From Desulfovibrio sp. (lineage in GTDB: Bacteria; Desulfobacterota; Desulfovibrionia; Desulfovibrionales; Desulfovibrionaceae), in NCBI GenBank assembly GCA_016208105.1, contig JACQYS010000001.1:108182-172181 (forward strand): a stretch of DNA of 64,000 nt, read 5' to 3'. Positions 1 through 7,884 of the stretch are shown here, one piece after another. Each line of letters starts with the position of its first letter. The first letter of the stretch is position 1. The notes beneath the pieces were generated by a model. The model made no database searches, was not told the DNA's origin, and saw nothing but the letters and a program-made list of their open reading frames with translations. The position numbers and the translations under genes were made by a program.

Positions 1-1143
1 CAGATACGCTCCCGTCAGGCTCGCGACGTCATCGTGCGCGAGGTGCTCCAGGACGTGCTGGGCCTTGGTCCCCTGGAGGACATGCTGGCCGACCCGGGCA
101 TCTCCGAGATCATGGTCAACCGCTTCGACACCATCTTTGTGGAGCGCAAGGGGAAGATAGAGCCTTCAATTCGTCGCTTCCTCTCGGAGAGCCACCTCAT
201 GCGCATCATCGAGCGCATAGTGGCCCCGCTCGGCAGAAAAATCGACACGAGCACGCCCATGGTGGACGCACGCCTATCGGACGGCTCCCGGGTAAACGCC
301 ATCGTCCCCCCTCTGGCCATAAAGGGAGCGGTGCTCACTATCCGTAAATTCCCGGAACGCAAGCTCACCAGCAAGGATCTGATCGATCTGGGCTCGCTGG
401 GGACCCAGATGGAGGAATTCCTGCGCGCCGCGGTGCTCTCGCGGCTCAACGTGCTCATCTCCGGCGGCACGGGCTCGGGCAAGACCACTCTCCTCAATAT
501 TTTATCCGAATTCATTCCAAGCGAAGAGCGCATCATCACGGTGGAGGATTCGGCCGAACTCAAGCTCGTCCAGCCCCACGTGATAACCCTGGAAGGAAGG
601 CCCCCAAACATCGAGGGCAAGGGCGAGGTGACCATCCGGGACCTGGTGCGCAACTGCCTGCGCATGCGTCCGGACCGCATTGTGGTTGGCGAGTGCCGTG
701 GTTCCGAGGCGCTGGACATGCTCCAGGCAATGAACACCGGCCACGACGGATCGCTGACCACCATCCACGCCAACAACGCCCGCGAGGCCTTAAGCCGCCT
801 GGAAACCCTGGTGCTCTTCGCCGGATTCGACCTGCCGACACGGGTCGTCAGGGAACAGATCACCGGAGCCCTGGACCTGATCGTCCAGATCAAGCGTTTC
901 AAGGACGGCAAGAGACGCATCGTGCAGATTTCCGAGGTCACCGGCATGGAGGCGGACATCATCACCCTGGGCGATGTCTTCTCCTTCCGCCAGGAGCCGG
1001 CTCCGGAGGGAGAGGTGCGGGGCGTGTTCGTGGCCACGGGCTATGTGCCACGCTGTCTGGCACGCTTCGAGGAGCGCGGCGTGAGCGTTCCCCGGGAAAT
1101 ATTCTGGGCCGCAGAGAGCGGGGCGGCGGGAGGCGTACGATGA
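1..1143 (+). CDS. tadA: TadA/CpaF-type secretion ATPase (5' end outside window)
   Basis: This is the hexameric traffic ATPase that powers a Tad/Flp pilus or related secretion machine from the cytoplasmic face of the membrane. The frame is open from base 1, so the N-terminus is cut; an internal GTG at 34 is not a credible start. The visible 380 codons carry the CpaF-type N-terminal domain (IMVNR, STPMVDARLSDGSRVNA), a Walker A motif GGTGSGKTT at about residues 155-163 of the fragment, an Asp box (TVEDSAEL) and a Walker B/His box (RIVVGECRGSEALDMLQAMNTG, then TTIHAN). The stop overlaps the next start in ATGA, so it is translationally coupled to the TadB gene. The family call is firm; whether the machine makes pili or secretes proteins is not decided here. 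Confidence 0.93.
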   Translation, partial: QIRSRQARDVIVREVLQDVLGLGPLEDMLADPGISEIMVNRFDTIFVERKGKIEPSIRRFLSESHLMRIIERIVAPLGRKIDTSTPMVDARLSDGSRVNAIVPPLAIKGAVLTIRKFPERKLTSKDLIDLGSLGTQMEEFLRAAVLSRLNVLISGGTGSGKTTLLNILSEFIPSEERIITVEDSAELKLVQPHVITLEGRPPNIEGKGEVTIRDLVRNCLRMRPDRIVVGECRGSEALDMLQAMNTGHDGSLTTIHANNAREALSRLETLVLFAGFDLPTRVVREQITGALDLIVQIKRFKDGKRRIVQISEVTGMEADIITLGDVFSFRQEPAPEGEVRGVFVATGYVPRCLARFEERGVSVPREIFWAAESGAAGGVR

Positions 1144-2369
1144 CGTTCTTTCTGGGAGCGACGCTCCTTATCCTTTTCTGGGGCTTAGGCTACCTCTGGC
1201 TGGTGACACTATTGCCTCCAGACCGGCAGGGCTGGCCGCTCAGCCTGGAGAGATACGCCGCCAGGGTGTCCCTGTCTCTGGACGACATGTTTCTGCCGGT
1301 GGGGCTGGCCAAAGCCAGGACAGCCATCCTTGCCCTGGCAGGAGCGGGCGCGCTGGTGGGATTCATCCTGCCAAGCGCTGCGGACAACTTCGAACGCCTG
1401 TCCATCGACCAGGCCGTGGAGTTCAACCGGGCCGGAAACTACAAGGCGGCCCTTTCCTCACTCTCACGCTATAAAGAGAGCACCTCGGCCCTTGCCCACA
1501 ATGAATTGGGCGTGGCCTACTATGGCACAGGCAACATGGACCAGGCCGAGCAGGAGTTCCAGAAAGCCCTGGAACTCAAACCTCAATACGCCAAAGCCCA
1601 ATCCAACCTGGCTATCATGCGCGGCCTGCTAGGAGACCCGCAGCGTCAGGCTTTCGAGGAAGCCCGGGCCAGGCAGGCCGAGCAGTTGCCGATGGACCTG
1701 GAGGAGCTCTACCCCCAGAGCGAAAGCCTGGCAGGAGAGCTGACCCTGCGTCTGTTCTGTGCCGGGATTTTCGCTTTGGCCTTTCTTCAGATCCCCAAAG
1801 GGGTCCTGGCGCTCATCAAGCGAAGGCGCGTCAAGCGCTTCGAGGCCCAACTGGCCGACGGTCTGGTCATGGCCTCCAACGGGTTGCGCGCCGGGTTCAG
1901 CCTGCTCCAGGCGCTGGATTTGACGGCCTCCAAGAGCCAGGCCCCGCTGTCCCAGGAGTTCGGGCTGGTGCTCAAGGAACACCGCCTCGGCGCGGACTTG
2001 AACGAAGCCCTGCGCCATCTGGCCCAACGCATGCCCACCGCGGACACGCAGATCTTCGTCAACTCCGTGAGCATCCTTCGCGAGACCGGCGGCAACCTCA
2101 CCGAGATATTCGACACCCTGGCCGAGACCATCCAGGAACGCAAACAGATACAAACCAAGATCAAGACCATGACCGCCGAGGGCGAAACGCAGGCCTACTT
2201 CCTGGCCGCTCTGCCTGTGGTGCTGGGCTTCATCCTCTACCAGTTGAACCAGGAATCCATGACCCTCTTCTTCACCACGTTCGGTGGCTGGCTCATGCTT
2301 ATGCTCATGGGCCTCATGGAAGTGGTGGGTATAGCCATGATGTTTAAGATCGTACGAGTCAAAGTTTAG
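1140..2369 (+). CDS. tadB: TadB-like inner-membrane platform protein with inserted TPR segment
   Basis: A 409-residue polytopic protein starting at the ATG inside the ATGA overlap with tadA. It has an N-terminal membrane segment (about 4-24), a second one near 60-78, then a helical stretch (about 85-165) with tetratricopeptide character (AHNELGVAYYGTGNMDQAEQEFQKALEL, given as pattern: paired helices ending in ALEL-P). A third membrane segment lies near 205-225, followed by the GspF/T2SSF fold (about 240-365: ADGLVMASNGLRAGFSLLQAL, ILRETGGNLTEIFDTLA) and C-terminal membrane helices. The T2SSF domain identifies it as the platform subunit of a Tad system. Typical TadB proteins go from membrane anchor to T2SSF without a TPR block, so this is an unusual architecture. 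Confidence 0.85.
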   Translation: MTFFLGATLLILFWGLGYLWLVTLLPPDRQGWPLSLERYAARVSLSLDDMFLPVGLAKARTAILALAGAGALVGFILPSAADNFERLSIDQAVEFNRAGNYKAALSSLSRYKESTSALAHNELGVAYYGTGNMDQAEQEFQKALELKPQYAKAQSNLAIMRGLLGDPQRQAFEEARARQAEQLPMDLEELYPQSESLAGELTLRLFCAGIFALAFLQIPKGVLALIKRRRVKRFEAQLADGLVMASNGLRAGFSLLQALDLTASKSQAPLSQEFGLVLKEHRLGADLNEALRHLAQRMPTADTQIFVNSVSILRETGGNLTEIFDTLAETIQERKQIQTKIKTMTAEGETQAYFLAALPVVLGFILYQLNQESMTLFFTTFGGWLMLMLMGLMEVVGIAMMFKIVRVKV

Positions 2370-2378
2370 GGGGTTGCC

Positions 2379-3287
2379 ATGCGTCGATGCTCGTTTTTCG
2401 CCGTCATACCGGTACTCCTGGCTACCTGCTTGTGGGGCTGGCCCGTAAGCGCCGCGGACGACGGGGTACGCTTGGGGCCCCCGGCCCAGGGCAAGGCCAA
2501 GGAATCCATCGATCTGCACAAGGCTCTCGGCGTGGACATGCGCAATACTCCCGAGGGCCAGCTGCTGATGCAAAAATCCGGCAGCAACATCGAGACCCAG
2601 AAGTCCCGTTCAGTGAAGGCTCCTGGGGGCCAGGACGCCGGACCGTTACGCCAGGCACCCTCCCAACAGTCCGTGAATTCGGTCCAGGGGCCGCAAGCCA
2701 AGGGTATGGAGAAGCAGAGCGGTCCTGGGGCTCGGTCAATCGAAAGCCGCACCATCCAGGAACGGAAAACTCCCGAGGCTCGCGACATCACCGCAGAACA
2801 GGCCCCGGAGGCCAGGAACCTGGAAAAAATGGACGCTCCAGATGCCAGGGAGATAGAGAAGAAAGAAGCGCCCAAGGCTAAGGAGATAGAAAAGAAAGAG
2901 GCGCCCAAGGCCAAGGAAATACAGAAGAAGGATGCGCCTGAGGCCAAGGAGATAGAAAAGGTGGACGCTCCTGAGGCCAAGGAGCTGGAGAAACAAAACG
3001 CCGCCAATGCCATGGGGATAGAGAAGAAGGACGCTCCGGCTGCCAAGGAGACGCAAAGGAAAGATGCTCCTTCCGCCAAGGAAATAGAGAAGAAGGACGC
3101 TCCCTCAGCCAAGGAGCTGGAGAAAAAGGATGCTCCTTCCGCCAAGGAAATGGAAAAGAAGGACGCCCCTGAGGCCAAGGAGATGGAAGAGAAGGAAGCT
3201 CCGGAAGCCAAGGAGATGGAAAAGAAGGACGCCCCTGAGGTTAAGACCATGGAGATGAAGAAGGCGCCGACCGCCAAACCGTTCTAG
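2379..3287 (+). CDS. secreted low-complexity protein built of 11-residue repeats
   Basis: A 302-residue protein with a signal peptide (RRCSFFAVIPVLLATCL, cleavage near PVSAA-DD). A linker of about 100 residues rich in Gln, Ser, Gly and Pro follows. From residue 128 to the C-terminus it consists of fifteen complete and one partial copy of an 11-residue unit with consensus KKDAPEAKEIE. The unit is strongly charged, with alternating Lys pairs and Glu/Asp, a fixed Ala-Pro and a hydrophobic residue at position 10. I do not recognise a family. It sits between tadB and a lipoprotein in the same operon, so it may be a periplasmic spacer or stalk of the Tad-like machine; that role is inferred from position only. 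Confidence 0.8.
   Translation: MRRCSFFAVIPVLLATCLWGWPVSAADDGVRLGPPAQGKAKESIDLHKALGVDMRNTPEGQLLMQKSGSNIETQKSRSVKAPGGQDAGPLRQAPSQQSVNSVQGPQAKGMEKQSGPGARSIESRTIQERKTPEARDITAEQAPEARNLEKMDAPDAREIEKKEAPKAKEIEKKEAPKAKEIQKKDAPEAKEIEKVDAPEAKELEKQNAANAMGIEKKDAPAAKETQRKDAPSAKEIEKKDAPSAKELEKKDAPSAKEMEKKDAPEAKEMEEKEAPEAKEMEKKDAPEVKTMEMKKAPTAKPF
2760..3284 (+). repeat. 33-bp in-frame tandem repeat array (11-residue unit)
   Basis: Fifteen full copies and one 10-residue partial copy of a 33-bp unit encode the KKDAPxAKExE-type hendecad. The 5' copies (ERKTPEARDIT, AEQAPEARNLE) are diverged and the 3' copies are nearly identical (KKDAPSAKELE, KKDAPSAKEME, KKDAPEAKEME). The gradient suggests recent expansion at the 3' end. 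Confidence 0.85.
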
Positions 3288-3329
3288 TGCAAACCGTATT
3301 CAACGATTGATCTGTTCAAGGAGCTTCGC

Positions 3330-3842
3330 ATGAAACGACACCATGTGGCCGCGTTTCTGATGGCCCTGGCCGCTTTTGGGCTCTGCGCCTGCGCCGGGGT
3401 CAAACCCAAGTCGCCCCCGCCTCCGGACGTGGTCAAGCTGGACGCCCAGAGCTTCTCCCGGGAGATCCGTTCCGGCTCGGGCCTGGCCCTGGTGCTCTTC
3501 TACAACGACCGCTTCCCGCAGTCGCGCGAGATGCAGGGCCGGCTGGACAGCCTGGCCGCCAAATACAAGGGCAAGGCCATGTTCGGCTCCTTCTTCTGGG
3601 AGCTCGACTCCGACGGAAGCGCCTACAAACTGGAGATGCTCCCCACCCTCGTGATGTACCGGGACGGCAAGGAAGTGGACCGCATGCGGGGAATTCCCTC
3701 TGAGCGGGCCTTTCAGGAAAGCCTGGGTGACGATTTGGAGCTTTGGCTCTTGAAAACAGGCCTGAGTCTCTCGAGAAATCAATACTATGGGGACTTCACA
3801 TACCGCTTCAACAACACCAGCCGTCTGGGTGCGAGCAACTAA
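3330..3842 (+). CDS. thioredoxin-fold lipoprotein lacking the CxxC motif
   Basis: A 170-residue exported protein. The N-terminus has a hydrophobic signal ending in a lipobox-like L-C-A-C (Cys21). The body looks like a thioredoxin fold: a strand ALVLFYNDRF where thioredoxins carry the active site, and the cis-proline motif LPTLVMYRDGKEV about 60 residues later. The CxxC is absent (NDRFPQS in its place), so disulfide chemistry is unlikely and a structural or binding role is more plausible. It lies 42 bp after the repeat-protein gene and just before the GspE-like ATPase, in the same transcription unit. Fold assignment is from motif spacing only. Confidence 0.65.
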   Translation: MKRHHVAAFLMALAAFGLCACAGVKPKSPPPPDVVKLDAQSFSREIRSGSGLALVLFYNDRFPQSREMQGRLDSLAAKYKGKAMFGSFFWELDSDGSAYKLEMLPTLVMYRDGKEVDRMRGIPSERAFQESLGDDLELWLLKTGLSLSRNQYYGDFTYRFNNTSRLGASN

Positions 3843-3860
3843 GAAGTGGGGAATCCCGGC

Positions 3861-5564
3861 ATGAACGAGGCTGCCACAGCGCTCAATGAGAGGCTCCGCC
3901 GGGCTTTCGCCCAGCGGGGCCTTGCCGGGGCCTTGCTCGACGCCCCCGACGGGACGCTTTTGTCGGACCACCTTCTGGCCCAGGGCAAGGCCTCGGGACA
4001 GGCCGTGAACGAGGTCCTGCAGGAGGTTGCCGGGGTCAAGGCCATGGACCCCTCCCTGGCTCCCTTTGACCCGGAGTTTCTGCGCCAGGCGGGCAAGCTT
4101 CTTTCGCGTCAGGAGGCTTTGGCCGAATCCGCGTTCCCCATCCGGCTGGAGCAGGGCAAGGCCCATGTGGTCATGGCCGTGCCGGGCGACGAAGCCTCCA
4201 GGTCCCGGCTTGAGCATCTGCTCGGCTCTAGCCTGGTAGTCTATGTTTGCCATGGCCAGGGCATCCGCAAGGCCATCGAAACGTCGTTTCCTGAGATTCA
4301 GGAAGATCGCCCCTCGTTCGACCCCGCGGTCCAGGCCGAGCGGGCTGCCAAGGCCATAAGCCGCTTGACGTCGGAGACGGGCAGAGAGCGCGACCCTGCT
4401 GAAGACGCGGAAGTGGTGGCGCTTTTGCGCGCTGTGCTCACGGAGATGGCGTACGACGGGGCTTCGGACATTCATTTCGAGCCCAGCGTCCGCGTCTTTC
4501 GGGTCAGATGCCGCAAGGACGGCATCATGCGCGTGGGGCATGAGTTCCCTCCTGTGCTGGGCAGGGCCCTGGTCCGCCGGGTCAAGATGCTCTCAGGCAT
4601 GGACCCGGCCCAGACCCTGCTGCCCCAGGACGGTTCCATCGAGTGCAATCTGGTCAAGGAAAGGCCCCTGGACATCCGCGTCTCCGCCCTGCCTTCCCTC
4701 TACGGAGAGAAATTGGTGCTGCGCCTGCTGGATACGGGCAAAAAAGGCCTTACCCTGGAGGACTTGAGCCTTGAAGCCCGGGACATGGAGGTTCTTTCCC
4801 GGGCCATCGCAGCTCCCAACGGACTCCTGCTTGTTACCGGCCCCACTGGAAGCGGCAAGACCACCACGCTCTACGCCGTGCTTGGCCAGCTCAACACCCC
4901 TCGGGTGAACATCCTCACCGCCGAGGACCCGGTGGAATACCGTCTCGACGGAATCACCCAGGTCCCGTGTCCGGGCGGGGACGGCATGACCTTCGCCCAG
5001 GCATTGCGCGCCTTCCTTCGCCAGGACCCGGACATCGTCATGGTGGGCGAGATCCGAGACATCGAAACCGCGGACACGGCGGTCAAGGCGGCCATGACCG
5101 GCCATCTGGTGCTCTCCACCCTGCACACCAACGACGCGGCCGGAGCCGTCAGCCGTCTGGTGAACATGGGCGTGCCCGCGCACCTCGTGGCCGGAACGCG
5201 CATCACAGTGGCGGCGCAGCGCCTCGTGCGCCGGATCTGCGAAAAATGCCGCAAGGAAGTACCGCCGCCATCCCAAGACCTTTTCCGGGACGTGGCCCTT
5301 CTCCCCCCAGGGACAACCTTTTATTCGGGCGCTGGGTGCGAAGCCTGCCGCGGAACAGGATATTCCGGCCGGATAGGGGTTTACGAAATCTTCACTGTGA
5401 GCGAAGAAATGGAGCGCATCATCCTGTCCGGGGCAGTAAGCGCGGACATCCGCCGCGCTGCCGAGGCGGACGGTATGACCACGCTGCGCCGGGCCGCGCT
5501 TATGCGTCTTGCCCAGGGGCTTACAACCGTGGAGGAAGTGCTCCGCGTAACCGTGGACTCATAA
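3861..5564 (+). CDS. gspE: GspE/PilB-type secretion ATPase
   Basis: A 567-residue traffic ATPase of the type II secretion/type IV pilus class. I chose ATG 3861, preceded by GGGGA with 8 nt spacing, over an upstream GTG at 3846. An N-terminal T2SSE-like region (1-150) precedes the ATPase core: LLPQDG at about 254, Walker A GPTGSGKTT (327-335), Asp box ILTAEDPVEY, Walker B DIVMVGEIRDIETAD and His box LSTLHTNDAAGA. A zinc-binding tetracysteine module follows (Cys460, Cys463, Cys493, Cys496: CEKC and CEAC), typical of GspE/PilB and absent from TadA. Finding it between tadB and tadC, alongside a separate TadA ATPase, is unusual. It may drive a second step or replace a retraction motor; that is inference. 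Confidence 0.9.
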   Translation: MNEAATALNERLRRAFAQRGLAGALLDAPDGTLLSDHLLAQGKASGQAVNEVLQEVAGVKAMDPSLAPFDPEFLRQAGKLLSRQEALAESAFPIRLEQGKAHVVMAVPGDEASRSRLEHLLGSSLVVYVCHGQGIRKAIETSFPEIQEDRPSFDPAVQAERAAKAISRLTSETGRERDPAEDAEVVALLRAVLTEMAYDGASDIHFEPSVRVFRVRCRKDGIMRVGHEFPPVLGRALVRRVKMLSGMDPAQTLLPQDGSIECNLVKERPLDIRVSALPSLYGEKLVLRLLDTGKKGLTLEDLSLEARDMEVLSRAIAAPNGLLLVTGPTGSGKTTTLYAVLGQLNTPRVNILTAEDPVEYRLDGITQVPCPGGDGMTFAQALRAFLRQDPDIVMVGEIRDIETADTAVKAAMTGHLVLSTLHTNDAAGAVSRLVNMGVPAHLVAGTRITVAAQRLVRRICEKCRKEVPPPSQDLFRDVALLPPGTTFYSGAGCEACRGTGYSGRIGVYEIFTVSEEMERIILSGAVSADIRRAAEADGMTTLRRAALMRLAQGLTTVEEVLRVTVDS

Positions 5565-5576
5565 AGGACGGTTCCG

Positions 5577-6461
5577 ATGGACATCTGGTGGATCAAGGCG
5601 GCTGGGTATCTGCTCTTTTTTGCGGGAGTGTCCGCCAGCGTCTATTTTCTGCTCCCCAGACCATCCGGGGTCAAAGAAACGACCCGGACCGAGGTCGAAG
5701 CAGAGGATCTCACTGGCGAAAGCGCCGGCCTGGCGGGGCTGTTAAAGCCTGTCTACGCTCCGTTGGTCCGCTTTGCCGCCCTCGTGCTCCCCGCGGGGTA
5801 CGGCCAGAGCTTGAAGAGCTCCCTGGTCACGGCAGGCATCGATCGCAAGGTCTCGCCAGAGGAGTTTTTGGCCTTCCAGGGGGTCATGCTCTGCATCTTC
5901 TGCCTTATGGGGTGGCTGTTCAAACCGCAGTTCTCCATGGTCCTGGGGTTTGGGGCACTGGGGCTTTTCTATCCCTACTGGTGGCTGGTGGACAAGAAGC
6001 AGGCCCGCCAGAAGGCCATCACCACGGCCATGCCGGACTCCGTGGACATGCTGGCCCTTTCCACGGCTTCGGGCCTGGACTTCCTGGCCGGAATGAAACG
6101 CATCTGCGATCTGACAGCTAAGCGCGACCCCTTCGTCTCGGAGCTGGTTGTCGCCTACCAGAACATCAAACTCGGAATGTCCACCGAAGAGGCCCTGAAA
6201 ACCATGGCTCTGCGGGTGAACACCCCGGAGATGCACGCTTTTGTCTCCATCCTCATCCAGGCGCAGAAGATGGGGTCGAGCATTTCCGACGTGCTCAAAC
6301 TCCAGGCCATACGCATGCGTCAGGACCGCTTCATGCGAGCCGAACGCGCCGGGGCCGTGGCCACCCAGAAGCTCCTGCTGCCGCTGGTACTGTGTCTGTT
6401 CCCCATCATTTTCGGCGTGATTTTCGGACCCTACGTTTTGAAATACATTTACAGCCGGTGA
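5577..6461 (+). CDS. tadC: TadC-like inner-membrane platform protein
   Basis: A 294-residue membrane protein of the GspF/T2SSF class. It has an N-terminal membrane helix (WIKAAGYLLFFAGVSASVYFL), a cytoplasmic linker, two hydrophobic helices near 100-140, the T2SSF motif region (MPDSVDMLALSTASGLDFLAGM, then NTPEMHAFVSILIQAQKMGSSISDVL) and a C-terminal hairpin (LLLPLVLCLFPIIFGVIFGPYVL). This is the usual TadC layout, and it should pair with TadB as the platform. The start is supported by AAAGGA 8 nt upstream of ATG 5577. It lies 12 bp after the GspE-like gene. Confidence 0.88.
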   Translation: MDIWWIKAAGYLLFFAGVSASVYFLLPRPSGVKETTRTEVEAEDLTGESAGLAGLLKPVYAPLVRFAALVLPAGYGQSLKSSLVTAGIDRKVSPEEFLAFQGVMLCIFCLMGWLFKPQFSMVLGFGALGLFYPYWWLVDKKQARQKAITTAMPDSVDMLALSTASGLDFLAGMKRICDLTAKRDPFVSELVVAYQNIKLGMSTEEALKTMALRVNTPEMHAFVSILIQAQKMGSSISDVLKLQAIRMRQDRFMRAERAGAVATQKLLLPLVLCLFPIIFGVIFGPYVLKYIYSR

Positions 6462-6495
6462 GGCCGGTCCATTCCTAATGCCGGAGGCAGCCAGG

Positions 6496-7884
6496 ATGCT
6501 GATACTCACAATTAGCAAGGGCCCCGAAACGGTGTGCTCCCTGGATCTCGGGCCGGGCAAACACCTTGTGGGCCGCAAGGAGGGCTGCGCCGTTGTCCTG
6601 GCCGACCCGGACGTTTCTTCCGTGCACGCTCAGATAGAGGTGGGTGAACGCGAAGTCGTGGTCAAGGACATGGAAAGCCTGAACGGGGTCTTCAGCCGGG
6701 GCAACAAAATCGGCAAGGTCTCGTTCTCCCAGGACGTCGACTTTGAAATCGCGGGATATTCCTTCAAGGGCCGGTTCAAGGCTGAAAAGAAGCGCTTGGG
6801 CCTGCCCGCGGTATCCAAGCCCAGCCTTACTGTGCTGGTTTCGGCAATGCTTCTTTTGGCAACGCTGTGCACGCTGTGCGTCTTCTGGATAGCCGGGGCG
6901 AGTTCCGTGCACAATTTTACCCAGCGCGAGTCTCTTCGAAGGGGGACACTGCTGGCCCGCTCCCTTGCGGAGCAGAATGTGAGCCCATTAAGGGCTAAGC
7001 TTGCCGACCAGGTCCGGGTGACGCCCGTGTCCGCGGAGGAGGGAGTTCGCTACGCCTTCGTGGCCGATCAGTACGGCAAGGTTCTTGCCCCGGCCCAGGC
7101 CATCGGCAAGGTCCTGTCCCACTCCAAGATCGCTGAGGCCCTGCGCGAGGGCCATACAACCATGTATGACAGCCCCGAGGGCGATACCATCCTGGTAAGC
7201 CCCATCAAGGATGCCGAAGGAGTGCTTGGGGTCGCGGTGTTAAGCTACGCGCCAGGGACCGGGTTGGTTGGTCCGTCCCTCGTATGGTCCGCTCTTTTGG
7301 GCATTGTTGCCGCCGTGAGCCTGGCCCTTGCGGGCGCCTGGATTGTGCTCAGGGCTTTCTTCGGCCAGATCAGGTCCCTGGCTGAACAGATCGGCCTGGC
7401 ATTGAAATCCGGCAAACACGGCCTGAATCTCACCGATATGGACCCCGGTCTGGCCGATCTGGGCCAGGCTGTGGAGCGGTTGCTCCTCCTGCCACGCGCC
7501 CAGGGAGAACCAGAAAGAGACCACTTTGCAGCAACCACGGCTCCACCCCCCGCACCGTCCGCCCAGGACCGGAACGAGCCGGCCCCGGCAGACGCCGACC
7601 TGGAAGCGCAACCAGGCCCATGCTTCCTCATGGACTTGGCCGACTACCGCATTCTTGCCTGGAACCAGGCCTTTGGCCCCCTGGCCGCATCAGGGGTCAA
7701 GGCTCCCGTGCACTTGTTGCGTGGGCTGAACGACCCAGACCACCTCACGGCCGTGCTTGGGCTGTTGGAAAATCCCGAGGATCGTGGCGAAAGCCCATTG
7801 GCAGGGACTTACTCCTCGGTGTCCAAGATTCCCGCAGGCCAGGGGCAGGCCGTGTTCCTCTTCAAGGACACGCACCATGGATGA
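6496..7884 (+). CDS. membrane sensor with N-terminal FHA domain and C-terminal PAS-like region
   Basis: A 462-residue protein. ATG 6496 is preferred to an upstream ATG at 6478 because GGAGG lies 8 nt before it. Residues 1-90 form an FHA domain (VGRKEGC, SSVHAQI, ESLNGVF), which in general binds phosphothreonine peptides. A membrane helix near 108-130 leads to an extracytoplasmic region of about 130 residues with sensor-like character (YAFVADQYGKVLA), a second helix (about 257-285), a HAMP-like stretch, a Pro/Ala linker and a C-terminal PAS-like segment (FLMDLADYRILAWNQAF). The membrane topology puts FHA and PAS regions in the cytoplasm. It is the first of three FHA genes and overlaps the next by 8 bp. 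No output domain is seen, so it probably acts as a scaffold. Confidence 0.78.
   Translation: MLILTISKGPETVCSLDLGPGKHLVGRKEGCAVVLADPDVSSVHAQIEVGEREVVVKDMESLNGVFSRGNKIGKVSFSQDVDFEIAGYSFKGRFKAEKKRLGLPAVSKPSLTVLVSAMLLLATLCTLCVFWIAGASSVHNFTQRESLRRGTLLARSLAEQNVSPLRAKLADQVRVTPVSAEEGVRYAFVADQYGKVLAPAQAIGKVLSHSKIAEALREGHTTMYDSPEGDTILVSPIKDAEGVLGVAVLSYAPGTGLVGPSLVWSALLGIVAAVSLALAGAWIVLRAFFGQIRSLAEQIGLALKSGKHGLNLTDMDPGLADLGQAVERLLLLPRAQGEPERDHFAATTAPPPAPSAQDRNEPAPADADLEAQPGPCFLMDLADYRILAWNQAFGPLAASGVKAPVHLLRGLNDPDHLTAVLGLLENPEDRGESPLAGTYSSVSKIPAGQGQAVFLFKDTHHG

Noticed and set aside
15..1037. Long open frame on the minus strand opposite tadA
   Set aside because: It is a shadow of the GC-rich tadA gene; its Arg/Ser/Met-rich translation has no domain features and no ribosome site. 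Similar antisense frames across the window were left out for the same reason.
2760..3284. CRISPR or intergenic repeat array
   Set aside because: The 33-bp repeats have no spacers and are in frame within a protein-coding gene.
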